Assembly: GCA_020635175.1 (NCBI GenBank)
Contig: JACKAH010000002.1
Coordinates: forward strand, 118,582-182,581
Length of the DNA: 64,000 nucleotides
Direction of reading: 5' to 3'
DNA from: Deltaproteobacteria bacterium
GTDB taxonomy: Bacteria; Bdellovibrionota_C; UBA2361; J135
Below are positions 26,895 to 36,524 of this stretch, piece after piece. Position 1 is the first letter of the stretch; every line of letters begins with the position of its first letter. The notes beneath the pieces are model-generated. The model did no database searches, was not told where the DNA came from, and worked only from the letters and a program-made list of their open reading frames with translations. The position numbers and the translations under genes were made by a program.

Positions 26895-27329
26895 TTATTC
26901 CGGAGTGCCGTAAACCATCTCCTGTGAGTATCCACCAATGAGAGCTAGCGCATCGAAATCTAAAGTATGAAGTCCATCGTCATAAGAACATAGCTCTGGA
27001 ATACATGGTTCTGAGAGTTCTCTGTAAATAGTTTCCCCATATTCTCTTGGTCGGTTTATGCATTCGCTAGTTACGATGGCTCTGAATTGATTATTTTCCT
27101 CATCAAATGGAAGCCACTTTGTTTTCTTGACGCAAACATAGCCCTCAAGCAATGGACTCATCTTTAGATCAGGTTGATACGGATTTGTGTATGGCTTGAC
27201 AGGTCTTTTACTACTACTTGCTTCTCTACTAGTTACAGGATCGAGCAATTCCTCGGCCTTGATCGTAGAGTTTGTAAGAAAGATAAAAATTGATAAGAAA
27301 AAAATGAAAGATGAAGGCTTTATATACAT
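26895..27329 (-). CDS. Exported Cys-containing protein, unknown
   Basis: About 144 residues are encoded. The signal sequence is SFIFFLSIFIFLTNSTIKAEE. The mature part has five Cys (YVCVKK, SECINR, EPCIPELCSYD) that may form disulfides in the periplasm. The ATG at 27329 has GGGGTTG-like sequence upstream and puts the signal at the start; an in-frame ATG at 27353 would add eight residues. It is convergent with the FG-GAP protein gene. No family was recognised. Confidence 0.6.
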   Translation of the reverse strand: MYIKPSSFIFFLSIFIFLTNSTIKAEELLDPVTSREASSSKRPVKPYTNPYQPDLKMSPLLEGYVCVKKTKWLPFDEENNQFRAIVTSECINRPREYGETIYRELSEPCIPELCSYDDGLHTLDFDALALIGGYSQEMVYGTPE

Positions 27330-27549
27330 GACAACCCCTAAACCCAAAAACATAAAAAACTAACCAGGAGTCTAGAATGCAAGCAACGTACCAGCAATGT
27401 CTGCTGAGCTGATTGGTTTCGTATCTAAATCCTACGAAAGTTGCTAAAATTTAATGCTTTTTTGCAGAGAATATCGGCTAATGATCAAGGCTAAAAGTTT
27501 GTGACATTTGGATTGGAGCTAGTCATAACCATCTTGTAATTTGTGTGTT

Positions 27550-28356
27550 ATGGGGGCCTATCTTTTGGATCTCGCCTTAGAACAAGAAATAATCGATAAA
27601 TTAGCTGCTGGCTCAAAATCTGAAAGACTTACGCCTGATGAAATAGAAAGCTTAGCAGACATTACTTTTGCATTTACTGTTACTGCTGTTGAAGACCAGC
27701 CTAATCAACCTGTAACTTCTTACCTTGCTGCAAGGGGTTCCAATGGTTGTACACATCTAGTTGTAGATTTACCAATACAGGACCAGTTAGTTGACGCTAC
27801 GCTAGGAAGAGTTAATCCTAAAGGGACTGTTTATAATTTTGAGACGATCAGGGATCTTGCAAATGAAGATGTGTTCAGAGATCGATGTTTCGGCTTAATA
27901 ATACGTTCAAAACCAACTGTTGATTCGGCTATGCTAGCATTGAGCCCAGGACAGATCTGGTCTCTTCGCGAGTTTGGGCAGCTAAATCCAACATTTGATC
28001 TTGATCTTAGTAAAGCAAGCTCGGAAAAAGTAGAATGTAGCATGCAAGACAGAGAAGGTACGTCTCGGATTTACTTAGTTGGTAGACCAAGTGATGAAGT
28101 TTTGCCACCAAATTTGCGTCCTGATTTAGCAGCTCAGATTAAAGCATTTTTTGAAATTGAGACAGTGAAAGCTTGCGTACTTCAAGATGCGAGGAGTGGT
28201 AGCAAAGCACTCCTAACCTATAACGTCTTTTTCAAAGACCCTGCTGAAATTCAAAGGTCTGCAGCATTTTTAAGAGCATTACATCCACCAAATTATCGGC
28301 TTGCTCTTTTGGATGAGGCAGATAGAGCTCTAGAGCAGTATATGTTTAAGCTCTAG
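27550..28356 (+). CDS. Unknown soluble protein, C-terminus loosely SseB-like
   Basis: About 268 residues are encoded, with no signal peptide. The C-terminal part (PNLRPDLAAQIKAFFEIE, VKACVLQDARSGSKALLTYN, then a final beta segment) resembles the C-terminal domain of SseB/enhanced-serine-sensitivity proteins, which are poorly understood. This similarity is by eye and weak. The gene at 43936 may be of a similar general type. A TTG start at 27541 is an alternative. It stands alone on the plus strand before the HzsA-like gene. Confidence 0.55.
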   Translation: MGAYLLDLALEQEIIDKLAAGSKSERLTPDEIESLADITFAFTVTAVEDQPNQPVTSYLAARGSNGCTHLVVDLPIQDQLVDATLGRVNPKGTVYNFETIRDLANEDVFRDRCFGLIIRSKPTVDSAMLALSPGQIWSLREFGQLNPTFDLDLSKASSEKVECSMQDREGTSRIYLVGRPSDEVLPPNLRPDLAAQIKAFFEIETVKACVLQDARSGSKALLTYNVFFKDPAEIQRSAAFLRALHPPNYRLALLDEADRALEQYMFKL

Positions 28357-28444
28357 AGCTTGTGTCACTATTTCTGAAGATCTCTTAATAACATTATAAG
28401 TTAGGCACTGTTTGTTGTTGGTTTGAATTAGTTAAGGGGTTGTT

Positions 28445-31363
28445 TTGATACGACTTTTCGTATTTGTTTGTGCCTTCCTAAGTCTTGTTATAGCTGCAGA
28501 TCTAGCAGCCGAAGAGATTACTTATCTAGAAGCTCTCAAGGGAAGTAAGAAATTAACATGTAGCGCAGAGGCAGATAAGCCTGCACAACTCTTTGCCACC
28601 AAAGGTTCTGTATTAAAAGAAATCAATCCAAACAAGAAGCTTAAAAAGATTAAGCTGCAGATTAAGAAGTACAAAAAGATCTTAAAGCTCGGGATTGCTA
28701 CAAGTAAGATTCAAAAGAAATATCAAAAAGCTAAGCAGTTAAAAAAATCAATTCAAGCCTGCTTAAAGATTGTTGGTCCGCCATTAGACCTTCCAGGACC
28801 TCCTAATCAAGATGATGATGGTGGCACCATTGGCGATGGTGATAGCGGCGAAAGCGATAATCCAGGTGATAATGACACTGGTGTTGTGCAACCTGGAGAT
28901 GATACTCAAGGCTCTGGAGATCCAGGTTCAGGAGAGCAAGGTGGACAAACACCACCGGTTGAAGCACTTAAAAAGCCAATTATTGTAGCGCTTGCTCCAA
29001 ACCCCGTAGTCTTTGATCTTGGGCAAAGTACAAATACTCTGTATTTCCAAGTTGAAAATCTTTTGCCACAAAGCGCACAATTACCGACATCTCAACTTTA
29101 CGCACAGGTAAAAGGCACTAGTTCACCAATACTCTTGCCGTATTCGCTATTTTATCAAGACAGCAGTCTCTCGGTTTATAGTACCGTCTTGCCTGCATTC
29201 AATGGTGAGGTTGATTTCTTTTTTGTTAATCTCTCAGATGCTGGAGATGGAATTCAATACGCAATCTCGGATCCACAGACAGTTACTTTGATGATTAATA
29301 GCACACAAGTGCCGACTGAGCCTGAGCCAGAAACAGGTACAATCCTTTTTACTGCCGTTGAACCAACTCCCAAGGGGCAGGGAACTATGCTTTCAGCGTT
29401 TGGAAATCATTTGCCACAAAAGTCGCCACTGTGTGCTCTGTTCTTACAATACGAAGATAAGACTCTTAGAGACTTAACTAAGGAAGCTGGAATTGGAAAC
29501 TTTGGTAATGACGTTTACTGCGTTCGTGATCCGGTTGTGCATTGGAGTGGTACTAAGGCGCTTGTAAGTATGTCAATAAACAAAAACCCTTACCAACTTT
29601 ATGAAGTTAATTTACCACTTCAAGGAGATTCTACTCCCGTTGTTTTTAAATATGTGACAGGTCAGCCTGCAGGATACAACAACTTAGGTCCAATATACGA
29701 CTCGTATGATAACTATGTCTTTATGACAGATAGGCCAGCTAGAACAGATATGCCAGATGTAAGCCATCTATATCCAGCTTTAGATGAATATGAAGCAGTT
29801 CCTACACCAACAGGTTTAGTTAAACTATTAAAAGGAACTAATCAATTTAAGTATCTCACACAATCACCATCAGGAGATTTCTTCCCGATATTAGATAGTT
29901 TTGGACGGATTTGTTACACCCGTTGGGATCACTTAATTCAAGATCAAGCGAATTATGCTAATTTTGGATCGATTACCTTTGATGATGAAAGTCCAGGTTC
30001 AAATTATGTTCCATCTGATTACGGAAATGATCTCTTCCCCGAAAAATTTGGAGACCATGGGCTCTCAATTTTTCAAACTTGGTGTAACAATCAGGATGGA
30101 ACAGAGAATGAGACATTAAATCACTTTGGGAGACATGAGTCAGCCACTTACATACAGTTTGGACAGCAATCATATGAAAATGGAGCGCCAAATTTAGCCT
30201 CATTTAGCTTTAATAATCAGACTGGTAAGATTGGGTATTCAACTGGTGTAAACAACACTAAGGAGCAGAGATATCGTAATTTCTTTGATATCTCTATAGA
30301 TCCTAATGATCCAACTGTCTTATATGGAATAGACGCTGAGGAGTTTGGAGCACAACGTGCAGGTAGAATTGTAAAGATAACTAATGCAGACCCGGGGAAA
30401 AATCCTGAAGTAATGGAGATAGTGGGATTAACTCATCCATCAACAGCGACATTAACTTCAGCTCCAGACCCGGAAGATAGCGGTAGATCTAGAACTCCTT
30501 GCTTCATCAATGGTAGCTTAGTGGTTTCTCATTCCGACTTTACTAATGAAGATACTACTGGAAATAATCATAACTTTAGGCTGAGAGTTATGAATCCACC
30601 TGAATTTGGGCAAAAGTATTATACCCCAGGTGCATTTCTTACAGATGGAATTGTTAGAAACATTAAAGGACAGACTAAACAGCTCTGGGAGATGGAGTGT
30701 ACGGAGGTCAAGGCTCGTACTGTTCCACCTTATACGACTAAGCTAAGCACAGCATTTCAACTTGAAGCACCTGAGCAGCAGATTCTACAGCAGGCAGGAG
30801 TTAGTTTAGTTCAGCTTCAGACCTTTTTGAATCAAAATGATTTAGCTCTTTTAGTTAGTCGCGACGTTACTAAACGTGACGATGCAGATAAGCAGCAAAC
30901 AAGGGATCTTATGATTGAAGGAGGTTTTGCTCAGGGAATCTCTAAGCCAGGGACAGAGCCGATAGCAATTAGTTTGCTGAGATTGTTTAAGTCTGACTAT
31001 AGGCGTTCCTATCTTAACTATTTTGCTGCACAAAATGGTAGAAGGGGTATTGCAACTCACTTGTCACAAGATGTTATGAATTTTAATCTTCACCCAGATC
31101 CAGATCAGCCTCCCTCAACAGTTAAGCTTGGTCCTGATGGATCAATGGCGGCATTTGTGCCTGCGAACAAGGCAATCAGTTATTCGTTGGTTGATAAAAA
31201 TAACACTCCATTTGTGCATGAACGATATTGGATAACAGCACAAAAGGGAGAGATAAGAGTTTGCGCATCATGTCATGGTATTAATGATAAAGATCAAACA
31301 GGAGCTGGGGTTCCTCAAAATCCTCCTCTCGCATTGTTGGATCTTTTGAATCAGACATTCTAA
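28445..31363 (+). CDS. HzsA-like exported protein with a single C-terminal haem-binding CxxCH
   Basis: The 972-residue exported protein has, in order: signal peptide (FVFVCAFLSLVIAADLAAEE), a Lys-rich helical zone (about 55-110), an acidic Gly/Asp/Pro linker (about 120-170), a beta domain, and then a long propeller-like region. The C-terminus reads ERYWITAQKGEIRVCASCHG with CASCH at 940-944, the pattern of proteins annotated as hydrazine synthase A-related. Most such proteins lie outside anammox bacteria and have unknown electron donors. The start is TTG with AAGGGG ahead. It is not evidence for hydrazine synthesis; no partner HzsB/C is present. Confidence 0.75.
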   Translation: MIRLFVFVCAFLSLVIAADLAAEEITYLEALKGSKKLTCSAEADKPAQLFATKGSVLKEINPNKKLKKIKLQIKKYKKILKLGIATSKIQKKYQKAKQLKKSIQACLKIVGPPLDLPGPPNQDDDGGTIGDGDSGESDNPGDNDTGVVQPGDDTQGSGDPGSGEQGGQTPPVEALKKPIIVALAPNPVVFDLGQSTNTLYFQVENLLPQSAQLPTSQLYAQVKGTSSPILLPYSLFYQDSSLSVYSTVLPAFNGEVDFFFVNLSDAGDGIQYAISDPQTVTLMINSTQVPTEPEPETGTILFTAVEPTPKGQGTMLSAFGNHLPQKSPLCALFLQYEDKTLRDLTKEAGIGNFGNDVYCVRDPVVHWSGTKALVSMSINKNPYQLYEVNLPLQGDSTPVVFKYVTGQPAGYNNLGPIYDSYDNYVFMTDRPARTDMPDVSHLYPALDEYEAVPTPTGLVKLLKGTNQFKYLTQSPSGDFFPILDSFGRICYTRWDHLIQDQANYANFGSITFDDESPGSNYVPSDYGNDLFPEKFGDHGLSIFQTWCNNQDGTENETLNHFGRHESATYIQFGQQSYENGAPNLASFSFNNQTGKIGYSTGVNNTKEQRYRNFFDISIDPNDPTVLYGIDAEEFGAQRAGRIVKITNADPGKNPEVMEIVGLTHPSTATLTSAPDPEDSGRSRTPCFINGSLVVSHSDFTNEDTTGNNHNFRLRVMNPPEFGQKYYTPGAFLTDGIVRNIKGQTKQLWEMECTEVKARTVPPYTTKLSTAFQLEAPEQQILQQAGVSLVQLQTFLNQNDLALLVSRDVTKRDDADKQQTRDLMIEGGFAQGISKPGTEPIAISLLRLFKSDYRRSYLNYFAAQNGRRGIATHLSQDVMNFNLHPDPDQPPSTVKLGPDGSMAAFVPANKAISYSLVDKNNTPFVHERYWITAQKGEIRVCASCHGINDKDQTGAGVPQNPPLALLDLLNQTF

Positions 31364-31484
31364 CTTGGTGTGTGGTAAAATTTTGTATTTTATGATCTGC
31401 AGTATTCGCTAGACTAAAATCTTGCATAACTTGTATCAGGTCACAAAAGCAATTGTATTGGGTTTTGATTGGTTAGGGGGTAAT

Positions 31485-32450
31485 ATGATTTGTAGAGATC
31501 TCTTCTATAAGACTACGCTTGTTCTTTGTGTGGTTTTTCTAAGTTCGAACATTTATGCAGAAGAAGCAAAAAGCTGTGGCACAACCACAGATGATTGCAT
31601 AAAGAACTGCGATGACGCGCTTGCTGCATGCATTGATGGTAAAGAGATTGATGATGAGATTAGTCAAAAGAAGGCTGAAATTGAAAAGCTTAAGCAGCAG
31701 ATAGAGGATGCGAATCTGCTGGTAAATGAACTTGATCAAAGCTGCGACCTGAGCATTGCTGACTGTGATGACTACAAGGATCAAATTGCGGAGAAAGAGA
31801 GTAAGATTGGCGAATTAGAAGATGAGATTGAAGGGCTAGAAGATAAGAAAGCTAACGAGGATTTAGGTCCAGAATGTAAAGCCAAGCATGAGGCCTGCCT
31901 CTTAGCTGCAGGAATATCAAAGAAAGCAATTGTAATAGAGGTCTCAGACACATGCGAGTCAGAGTACTATACAGCCAGGGTCTTTGTTTCTGGACACGCT
32001 GGGGCTGTTAGTACGGATGAGTCAAAAGCTGAAAATGATGCAATCAAACAATGCCAAGAGCAGGTTGAAACATTCTCTGCGGTCGTAGATCCTACAACTG
32101 CTACAGCTGCATTCTTTTGTCAGACATACGGACCAGGTTGTATGTTAGACCATATTGCATATAATTCAGACGCTTGTTCGGTAAAAGCAGGTTCAACTAC
32201 TACTCCTTCAGCTAAGAACTGGAGGACGCCTGTGAAGTATTCCAAGGTAGCATCAGGATATCAGTCGATTGCTGTTTACTGTAAGCTGCTAGATGAAAGT
32301 GCTCCTGCGATTACGATCGATATTGAAGGATTAACAGATGTCGATTTTGGCACAACGGATAGTAGAGACGAACCGGTCATGCCTGATGAAGATACTGAAG
32401 TTGCACGACATGATCAGGTTATTCCTGATGGGGGTATTAACGAGAGATAG
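31485..32450 (+). CDS. Exported Cys-rich coiled-coil protein
   Basis: About 321 residues are encoded. The ATG at 31485 follows TAGGGGG and places the signal (LVLCVVFLSSNIYAEE) near the start, whereas an earlier in-frame ATG at 31422 would add 21 non-signal residues. After the signal are evenly spaced Cys (SCGTTTDDCIKNC, ALAACIDG) and a long Glu/Lys coiled coil (EISQKKAEIEKLKQQIED, KIGELEDEIEGLEDKK), then a second domain with more Cys and a Thr/Ser segment. No family was recognised. It overlaps the convergent transferase gene by 14 bases. Confidence 0.6.
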   Translation: MICRDLFYKTTLVLCVVFLSSNIYAEEAKSCGTTTDDCIKNCDDALAACIDGKEIDDEISQKKAEIEKLKQQIEDANLLVNELDQSCDLSIADCDDYKDQIAEKESKIGELEDEIEGLEDKKANEDLGPECKAKHEACLLAAGISKKAIVIEVSDTCESEYYTARVFVSGHAGAVSTDESKAENDAIKQCQEQVETFSAVVDPTTATAAFFCQTYGPGCMLDHIAYNSDACSVKAGSTTTPSAKNWRTPVKYSKVASGYQSIAVYCKLLDESAPAITIDIEGLTDVDFGTTDSRDEPVMPDEDTEVARHDQVIPDGGINER

Positions 32451-33987
32451 GCTTAAGCTTATAAACAGTAAAGATGCTTATAACACCATTGTAAGCATCT
32501 TTTTTACTTTCAAAGACCTGCTCATATCTTTGATCTATCGCATTAAACACTTCGCTCTGAGCTTTTGAATCTAGTTCTAATTCATCTCTTTCCTTGTGCA
32601 ATGCCGTCACAAAATATGTTGGCGGATTTTTAGCAAGTTTATCCAAAAACATATCTTCATATTTAGGATAGATATGTTTCTCTCTATCCTCGCCGATGAC
32701 CTGTCTATCAGGGTGAATCATAATGTAGTTAACGTGAGGAAAGTGAGATAGTTTATGAATTGCTACATAAAGATCCATGCGGTAACCCCAAACATAGACT
32801 GTATCATCTGCACTTAGATTTCTATTCAAATACTCGCTTACTTCAGTAAATCCATCTCCAGTATATCTTTGTAGCATATCAGATCGCATAAAACCCGCTG
32901 CGGCCACTAGCGGAAAGAGTAGCGATAAGAAGAGCAAGAGGGCATAAATCAGCTTGAGAGCTTCACGCTGCTTGCTAATATAGTCGTAGCCAAATGCAAC
33001 GCAGATCCCAAAAAATGGGAGCCAGGTGATGGTATAATAGTCAAAATCTCGCCCACCTACACTTGGCATAAGTAGCAGAGGAATTAAAATTACAGTGAAA
33101 AGTCTTTTTTCCTTAACAGAAAGTGGTGATGCGTTAGCAGCATTGAAATAAAGTGCAATAGAGCCAATTAAGGCCGAGCCAAAAAACCATACATTCATAT
33201 GACTGAAAAGATGTTTATGTATACAGATAGCATTCCAAATCAGATCAATCATTGAACGGCTACCAATTCTATAAATGCTTGGGTACAGAAAAGTCTGCTC
33301 ATAAAAAGGAACGAGAGCACCATTTTTATAAAGATAATAGAGAGAAGCTAGTATAGGTGTTAAATAGAACGTTAGTGATTTTGTAGCGCCTTTAAAGCTT
33401 GGAAATCCTATTATTTGGAATGAGGCTACAATTGGGATTAGCACTAATGCCAAGCAGCGTTGATCATAAACAAATGCTACACTTGATAAAAAATATGCTA
33501 GCAATAAGTAGCTTGAGTTTTGTTTTCTAATCGCAAGAAGTGAAAAGTAGAGTAGGAAATACAGATAAAAGTTAATCATGTACTGAATTTGGAAACCTAG
33601 AACAAATGGCTCACGAGCTACTATCGTTAAAAGACCTGCAATGAGTGCGACATGGTTAGCAAAGTATAGTCTTGAAACTAGAAAAACTGCTATCGAAACT
33701 AAAACTTGATTTAGAAACGCAACGTTCTTTATTAGAAAAAGATTAAGCCCAAAAATCTTCTCTCCTAATAGAAAATGAATCACATAACCTAGGAAATGGT
33801 GTGAATGATCTTCCAGATAAGGAATTCCACCATGTAGTATATTGAATACATGATAAAGTGATTCTCCATCATCGTAATATGTAATTGGAATATTATGAAT
33901 CGGTAGTTTTACGATGTAGTAGATAACAGCAAAAACAATTGCTGCGATTAGAACCTCTAAAAATTGCTCTAATTTTGTCTTAATCAT
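32437..33987 (-). CDS. Integral-membrane glycosyltransferase (GT-C type), unknown donor
   Basis: The protein has 516 residues and about ten hydrophobic segments. After the first segment is an acidic loop YYDDGESLYHVFN followed by HSHHFLGY, like the conserved first periplasmic loop (DD/DE motif) of GT-C polyprenyl-phosphate-dependent transferases. The C-terminal soluble part has the aromatic-rich end typical of those enzymes. It probably adds a sugar in the periplasm. The start shares one base with the dnaB stop (TAATG), so it is cotranslated with dnaB. Confidence 0.75.
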   Translation of the reverse strand: MIKTKLEQFLEVLIAAIVFAVIYYIVKLPIHNIPITYYDDGESLYHVFNILHGGIPYLEDHSHHFLGYVIHFLLGEKIFGLNLFLIKNVAFLNQVLVSIAVFLVSRLYFANHVALIAGLLTIVAREPFVLGFQIQYMINFYLYFLLYFSLLAIRKQNSSYLLLAYFLSSVAFVYDQRCLALVLIPIVASFQIIGFPSFKGATKSLTFYLTPILASLYYLYKNGALVPFYEQTFLYPSIYRIGSRSMIDLIWNAICIHKHLFSHMNVWFFGSALIGSIALYFNAANASPLSVKEKRLFTVILIPLLLMPSVGGRDFDYYTITWLPFFGICVAFGYDYISKQREALKLIYALLLFLSLLFPLVAAAGFMRSDMLQRYTGDGFTEVSEYLNRNLSADDTVYVWGYRMDLYVAIHKLSHFPHVNYIMIHPDRQVIGEDREKHIYPKYEDMFLDKLAKNPPTYFVTALHKERDELELDSKAQSEVFNAIDQRYEQVFESKKDAYNGVISIFTVYKLKPISR

Positions 33988-35441
33988 TACAGGATATCAT
34001 CACCGAGATCTGGAAACTCAAATCCAGCGTCTTCGATCTCAGCAGGTATTCCTACATCATCCCGTTCAATTAGATCGTCAAAGCGAGTAGATTCAGAAGC
34101 AAAAGCTAATCGGGCTGTGCCTGTTGGTCCGTTACGTTGCTTAGCGATAATAAGCTCTGCCACGCCCTTATCTTCAGATTCTTTATTATAAAACTCATCT
34201 CTATAGATAAAGCAGATAACGTCCGCGTCTTGCTCAATCGCGCCAGATTCACGCAGGTCACTCATCATCGGTCGTTTATCTGTCCTAGCTTCGACAGAGC
34301 GGTTTAGCTGAGAAAGCGCTATCACAGGAACGCTGAGTTCTTTTGCTAATGCTTTTAAAGAACGCGAGATATCGGAGATCTCTTGTTCACGACTTGTTGA
34401 GGCATAGGCTGGGCTTCTCATAAGTTGCAGATAGTCAACTACAATTAGGGAGAGCTTATGCTCTCTATGGAGCCTGCGGCATTTTGCTCTCATCTCTGTT
34501 ATCGTTAGCGCCGGAGTGTCATCTATAAAGATAGGGGTCTCAGCAATTTTACTTGCAGCTTCTACAAGTCTTGGGAAATCCCTTTCACCGAGGTGTCCAG
34601 TTCTCACCCTCGAGCTATCAACGCGTGCCTCGCAACATAACATCCTTAGAACTAGTTGCTCTTTTGACATCTCTAATGAAAATACTGCAACTCCGCGATT
34701 TTGCCGAATCCCTACGTTCTGAGCAATTCCTAATGCTAAAGAGGTCTTACCCATCGATGGTCGAGCAGCTAAGATGATAAGATCTGAAGCTTGAAACCCG
34801 GCAGTGAGCTTATCTACATCTCTTAAACCCGATGCAACGCCTGTAACGAGTTCCTTTTGATCATACAGCTTTTCTACGTGTTTAATCGAGTCTTTAACGA
34901 TATCTCCAACTTTGTGAAAAGAAGGGTTGATTCTATAATCTGATACACTAAGTATTCTTTGTTCAACCGAATCTAGATAGTCTTCAATTTCGTTATCTTC
35001 TGAATACGAATTGCTAATAATCTCTGTAGCTTCGTGGATAAGTCTTCTTCTAAGCGCTGTCTCTTTAACTATTCTTGCATAGTAGGCAACGTTAGAAGCG
35101 GTTGGTACCATCGTAGAAAGCTTAGTGATGTATTCAACACCTCCACAGTCATCTAGGGCATTCATTGTTTTTAGCTGAGAGCTCAATGTTACTATATCAA
35201 TCGGCTCACGCTTGTCTGTTAAATCAATCATGGCCTGAAAGATCATCTTATGAGCCGCGCGATAGAAATCTTCGGCACGTATGATCTCCAACGCTGCGTT
35301 GATCGCTTCATTGTCAATTAGGATACCGCCTAAGACTGATTCCTCAGCGTCTTTCGAATTAGGTGGGACTCTGCCTGTGATGCTGTCTGTAGAAGGCTCA
35401 CTTGCGACAGTCTTAAGCTTTGTGTTGGATTTGTATCCCAT
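33987..35441 (-). CDS. dnaB: Replicative DNA helicase DnaB
   Basis: The protein has 484 residues. The N-terminal domain opens with DAEESVLGGILIDNEAI; the RecA-like C-terminal domain has Walker A in AARPSMGKTSLALGI, then FSLEMSKEQLVLRML, Walker B near LIVVDYLQLMRSP, and ALSQLNRSVEARTDKRPMMSDLRESGAIEQD, all typical of DnaB. It is complete; no intein is inserted at the usual sites. The downstream transferase starts within its stop codon. The structured RNA candidate lies 136 bases upstream. Confidence 0.97.
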   Translation of the reverse strand: MGYKSNTKLKTVASEPSTDSITGRVPPNSKDAEESVLGGILIDNEAINAALEIIRAEDFYRAAHKMIFQAMIDLTDKREPIDIVTLSSQLKTMNALDDCGGVEYITKLSTMVPTASNVAYYARIVKETALRRRLIHEATEIISNSYSEDNEIEDYLDSVEQRILSVSDYRINPSFHKVGDIVKDSIKHVEKLYDQKELVTGVASGLRDVDKLTAGFQASDLIILAARPSMGKTSLALGIAQNVGIRQNRGVAVFSLEMSKEQLVLRMLCCEARVDSSRVRTGHLGERDFPRLVEAASKIAETPIFIDDTPALTITEMRAKCRRLHREHKLSLIVVDYLQLMRSPAYASTSREQEISDISRSLKALAKELSVPVIALSQLNRSVEARTDKRPMMSDLRESGAIEQDADVICFIYRDEFYNKESEDKGVAELIIAKQRNGPTGTARLAFASESTRFDDLIERDDVGIPAEIEDAGFEFPDLGDDIL

Positions 35442-35577
35442 AGAACTACTGCTTGCGATTAGCTTTCAGATTTTAAGATTGAAGCAGGCATTTAACAATG
35501 AAAAGCTTTGTAAGGCAAACACCCTACAAAACTAGATCCGCAGACCTAAGTTATCGACCTAAAAGGAAAAGAGGTAG

Positions 35578-35721
35578 GTGCACGCTTGGGGTAACTTCGG
35601 CCCGGCTCGACTCAGTCTGGGTCTCGGCCTACAGAGCTTTTCACGTAGATTGGGTTATGAGCCCGTTACGAGAAATGCTTGCTTCCAACCCGCGTCTGCC
35701 TATATTACCCCAAGCGTGCAC
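35578..35721. ncRNA. Structured RNA candidate closed by a 17-bp helix (6S-like?)
   Basis: GTGCACGCTTGGGGTAA (35578-35594) and its exact reverse complement (35705-35721) enclose 110 bases of GC-rich sequence with inner stems: GGG-T-CTC with GAGCCC, and CTAC with GTAG around a 12-base loop. It lies in a 570-base gene-free gap. On the minus strand the stretch GCGGGTTGG...CTCGTAACGGGCTC...AACCC resembles the terminal part of 6S RNA, with a hairpin on the 3' side of the bubble as 6S often has. Strand and family are unproved. A MITE-like or other RNA is possible, but no second copy is in the window. Confidence 0.6.
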
Positions 35722-36011
35722 TCTAAGTACGCTAGCCTGTGGAAAACATCAGTAACTTACTTACAATGCACACTTAAGGTAATAAATAGAACCTCTTATA
35801 GAACACTCAAGTTATAGATCTGCATGATCTAAGCATGATTATAATAGATGCAGGACTTGCTCTTCAATCAAAATCTTTTTTATTAGATTTTGTAACTCGA
35901 AATGCAAAAAATGTAGGAGCTATTGAGATAGTGGAAGATTTTAGAATGTCGGGTTTGTCGAGGAGGTGATAGATTGCTGTTAGGTTTGAATTTTTAGAAA
36001 TTGCATAGAAA

Positions 36012-36524
36012 ATGACTGCTGACGAATCAAAATACGATACGATAGTTGAGCGGCTTGGTAGAGGTCGTCATTTACATAGAATTATACCTATCATTGATAA
36101 TTCAGGTAAGGTCATTGAGCGTATCGTTAAGCCGCTGATGGTAGAAGTTCGTGCACACGATGTTGTGCAGATAATAGTCGGTTCTACTTTGTTAGCTTTT
36201 CCTGTCGGGTTTACAGAAGAGACCTGGAATCTTGGTGCTAAATTGCCACTAGAAAATGTTCTCTTGTTAGCTTTTATCTCTGTCGCTTTTATTGCGCTCT
36301 TCGTGTACCTGAATTTCTATCGATACTATTTTAAAGACTACTTTCTCGATTATTTTAAACGGGTATTTATGATCTATTTTTTGTCGTTGCTACTCGTTGC
36401 TTTTCTGATGACGGTCATACAACAGTGCCCCTGGGGTGTAGATAATCTTTTAGCAATAAAAAGGATTTTAATAGTTGGATTTCCAGCTTCGCTGAGCGCA
36501 ACGATAACTGATTCGATTAAGTAG
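36012..36524 (+). CDS. DUF2391 integral membrane protein
   Basis: The 170-residue protein has four likely membrane helices. It matches the DUF2391 type: a soluble start (about 50 residues), then DVVQIIVGSTLLAFPVGFTE, ALFVYLNFYRYYF, FLSLLLVAFLMTV and a last helix with KRILIVGFPASLSATITD. Function is unknown. No Shine-Dalgarno precedes the ATG, and a stop lies one codon upstream in frame. The perfect AGGAGGTGAT at 35961-35970 is too far away (41 bases). Confidence 0.75.
   Translation: MTADESKYDTIVERLGRGRHLHRIIPIIDNSGKVIERIVKPLMVEVRAHDVVQIIVGSTLLAFPVGFTEETWNLGAKLPLENVLLLAFISVAFIALFVYLNFYRYYFKDYFLDYFKRVFMIYFLSLLLVAFLMTVIQQCPWGVDNLLAIKRILIVGFPASLSATITDSIK

Noticed and set aside
28445..31363. Hydrazine synthase activity suggested by the HzsA-like C-terminus
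   Set aside because: No HzsB/C subunits, only one CxxCH, and this annotation is common outside anammox bacteria.
35835..35969. 44-codon plus frame between the structured RNA and the DUF2391 gene
   Set aside because: No ribosome-binding site before its ATG, no recognised features, and it ends inside the AGGAGGTGAT motif; chance is likely.
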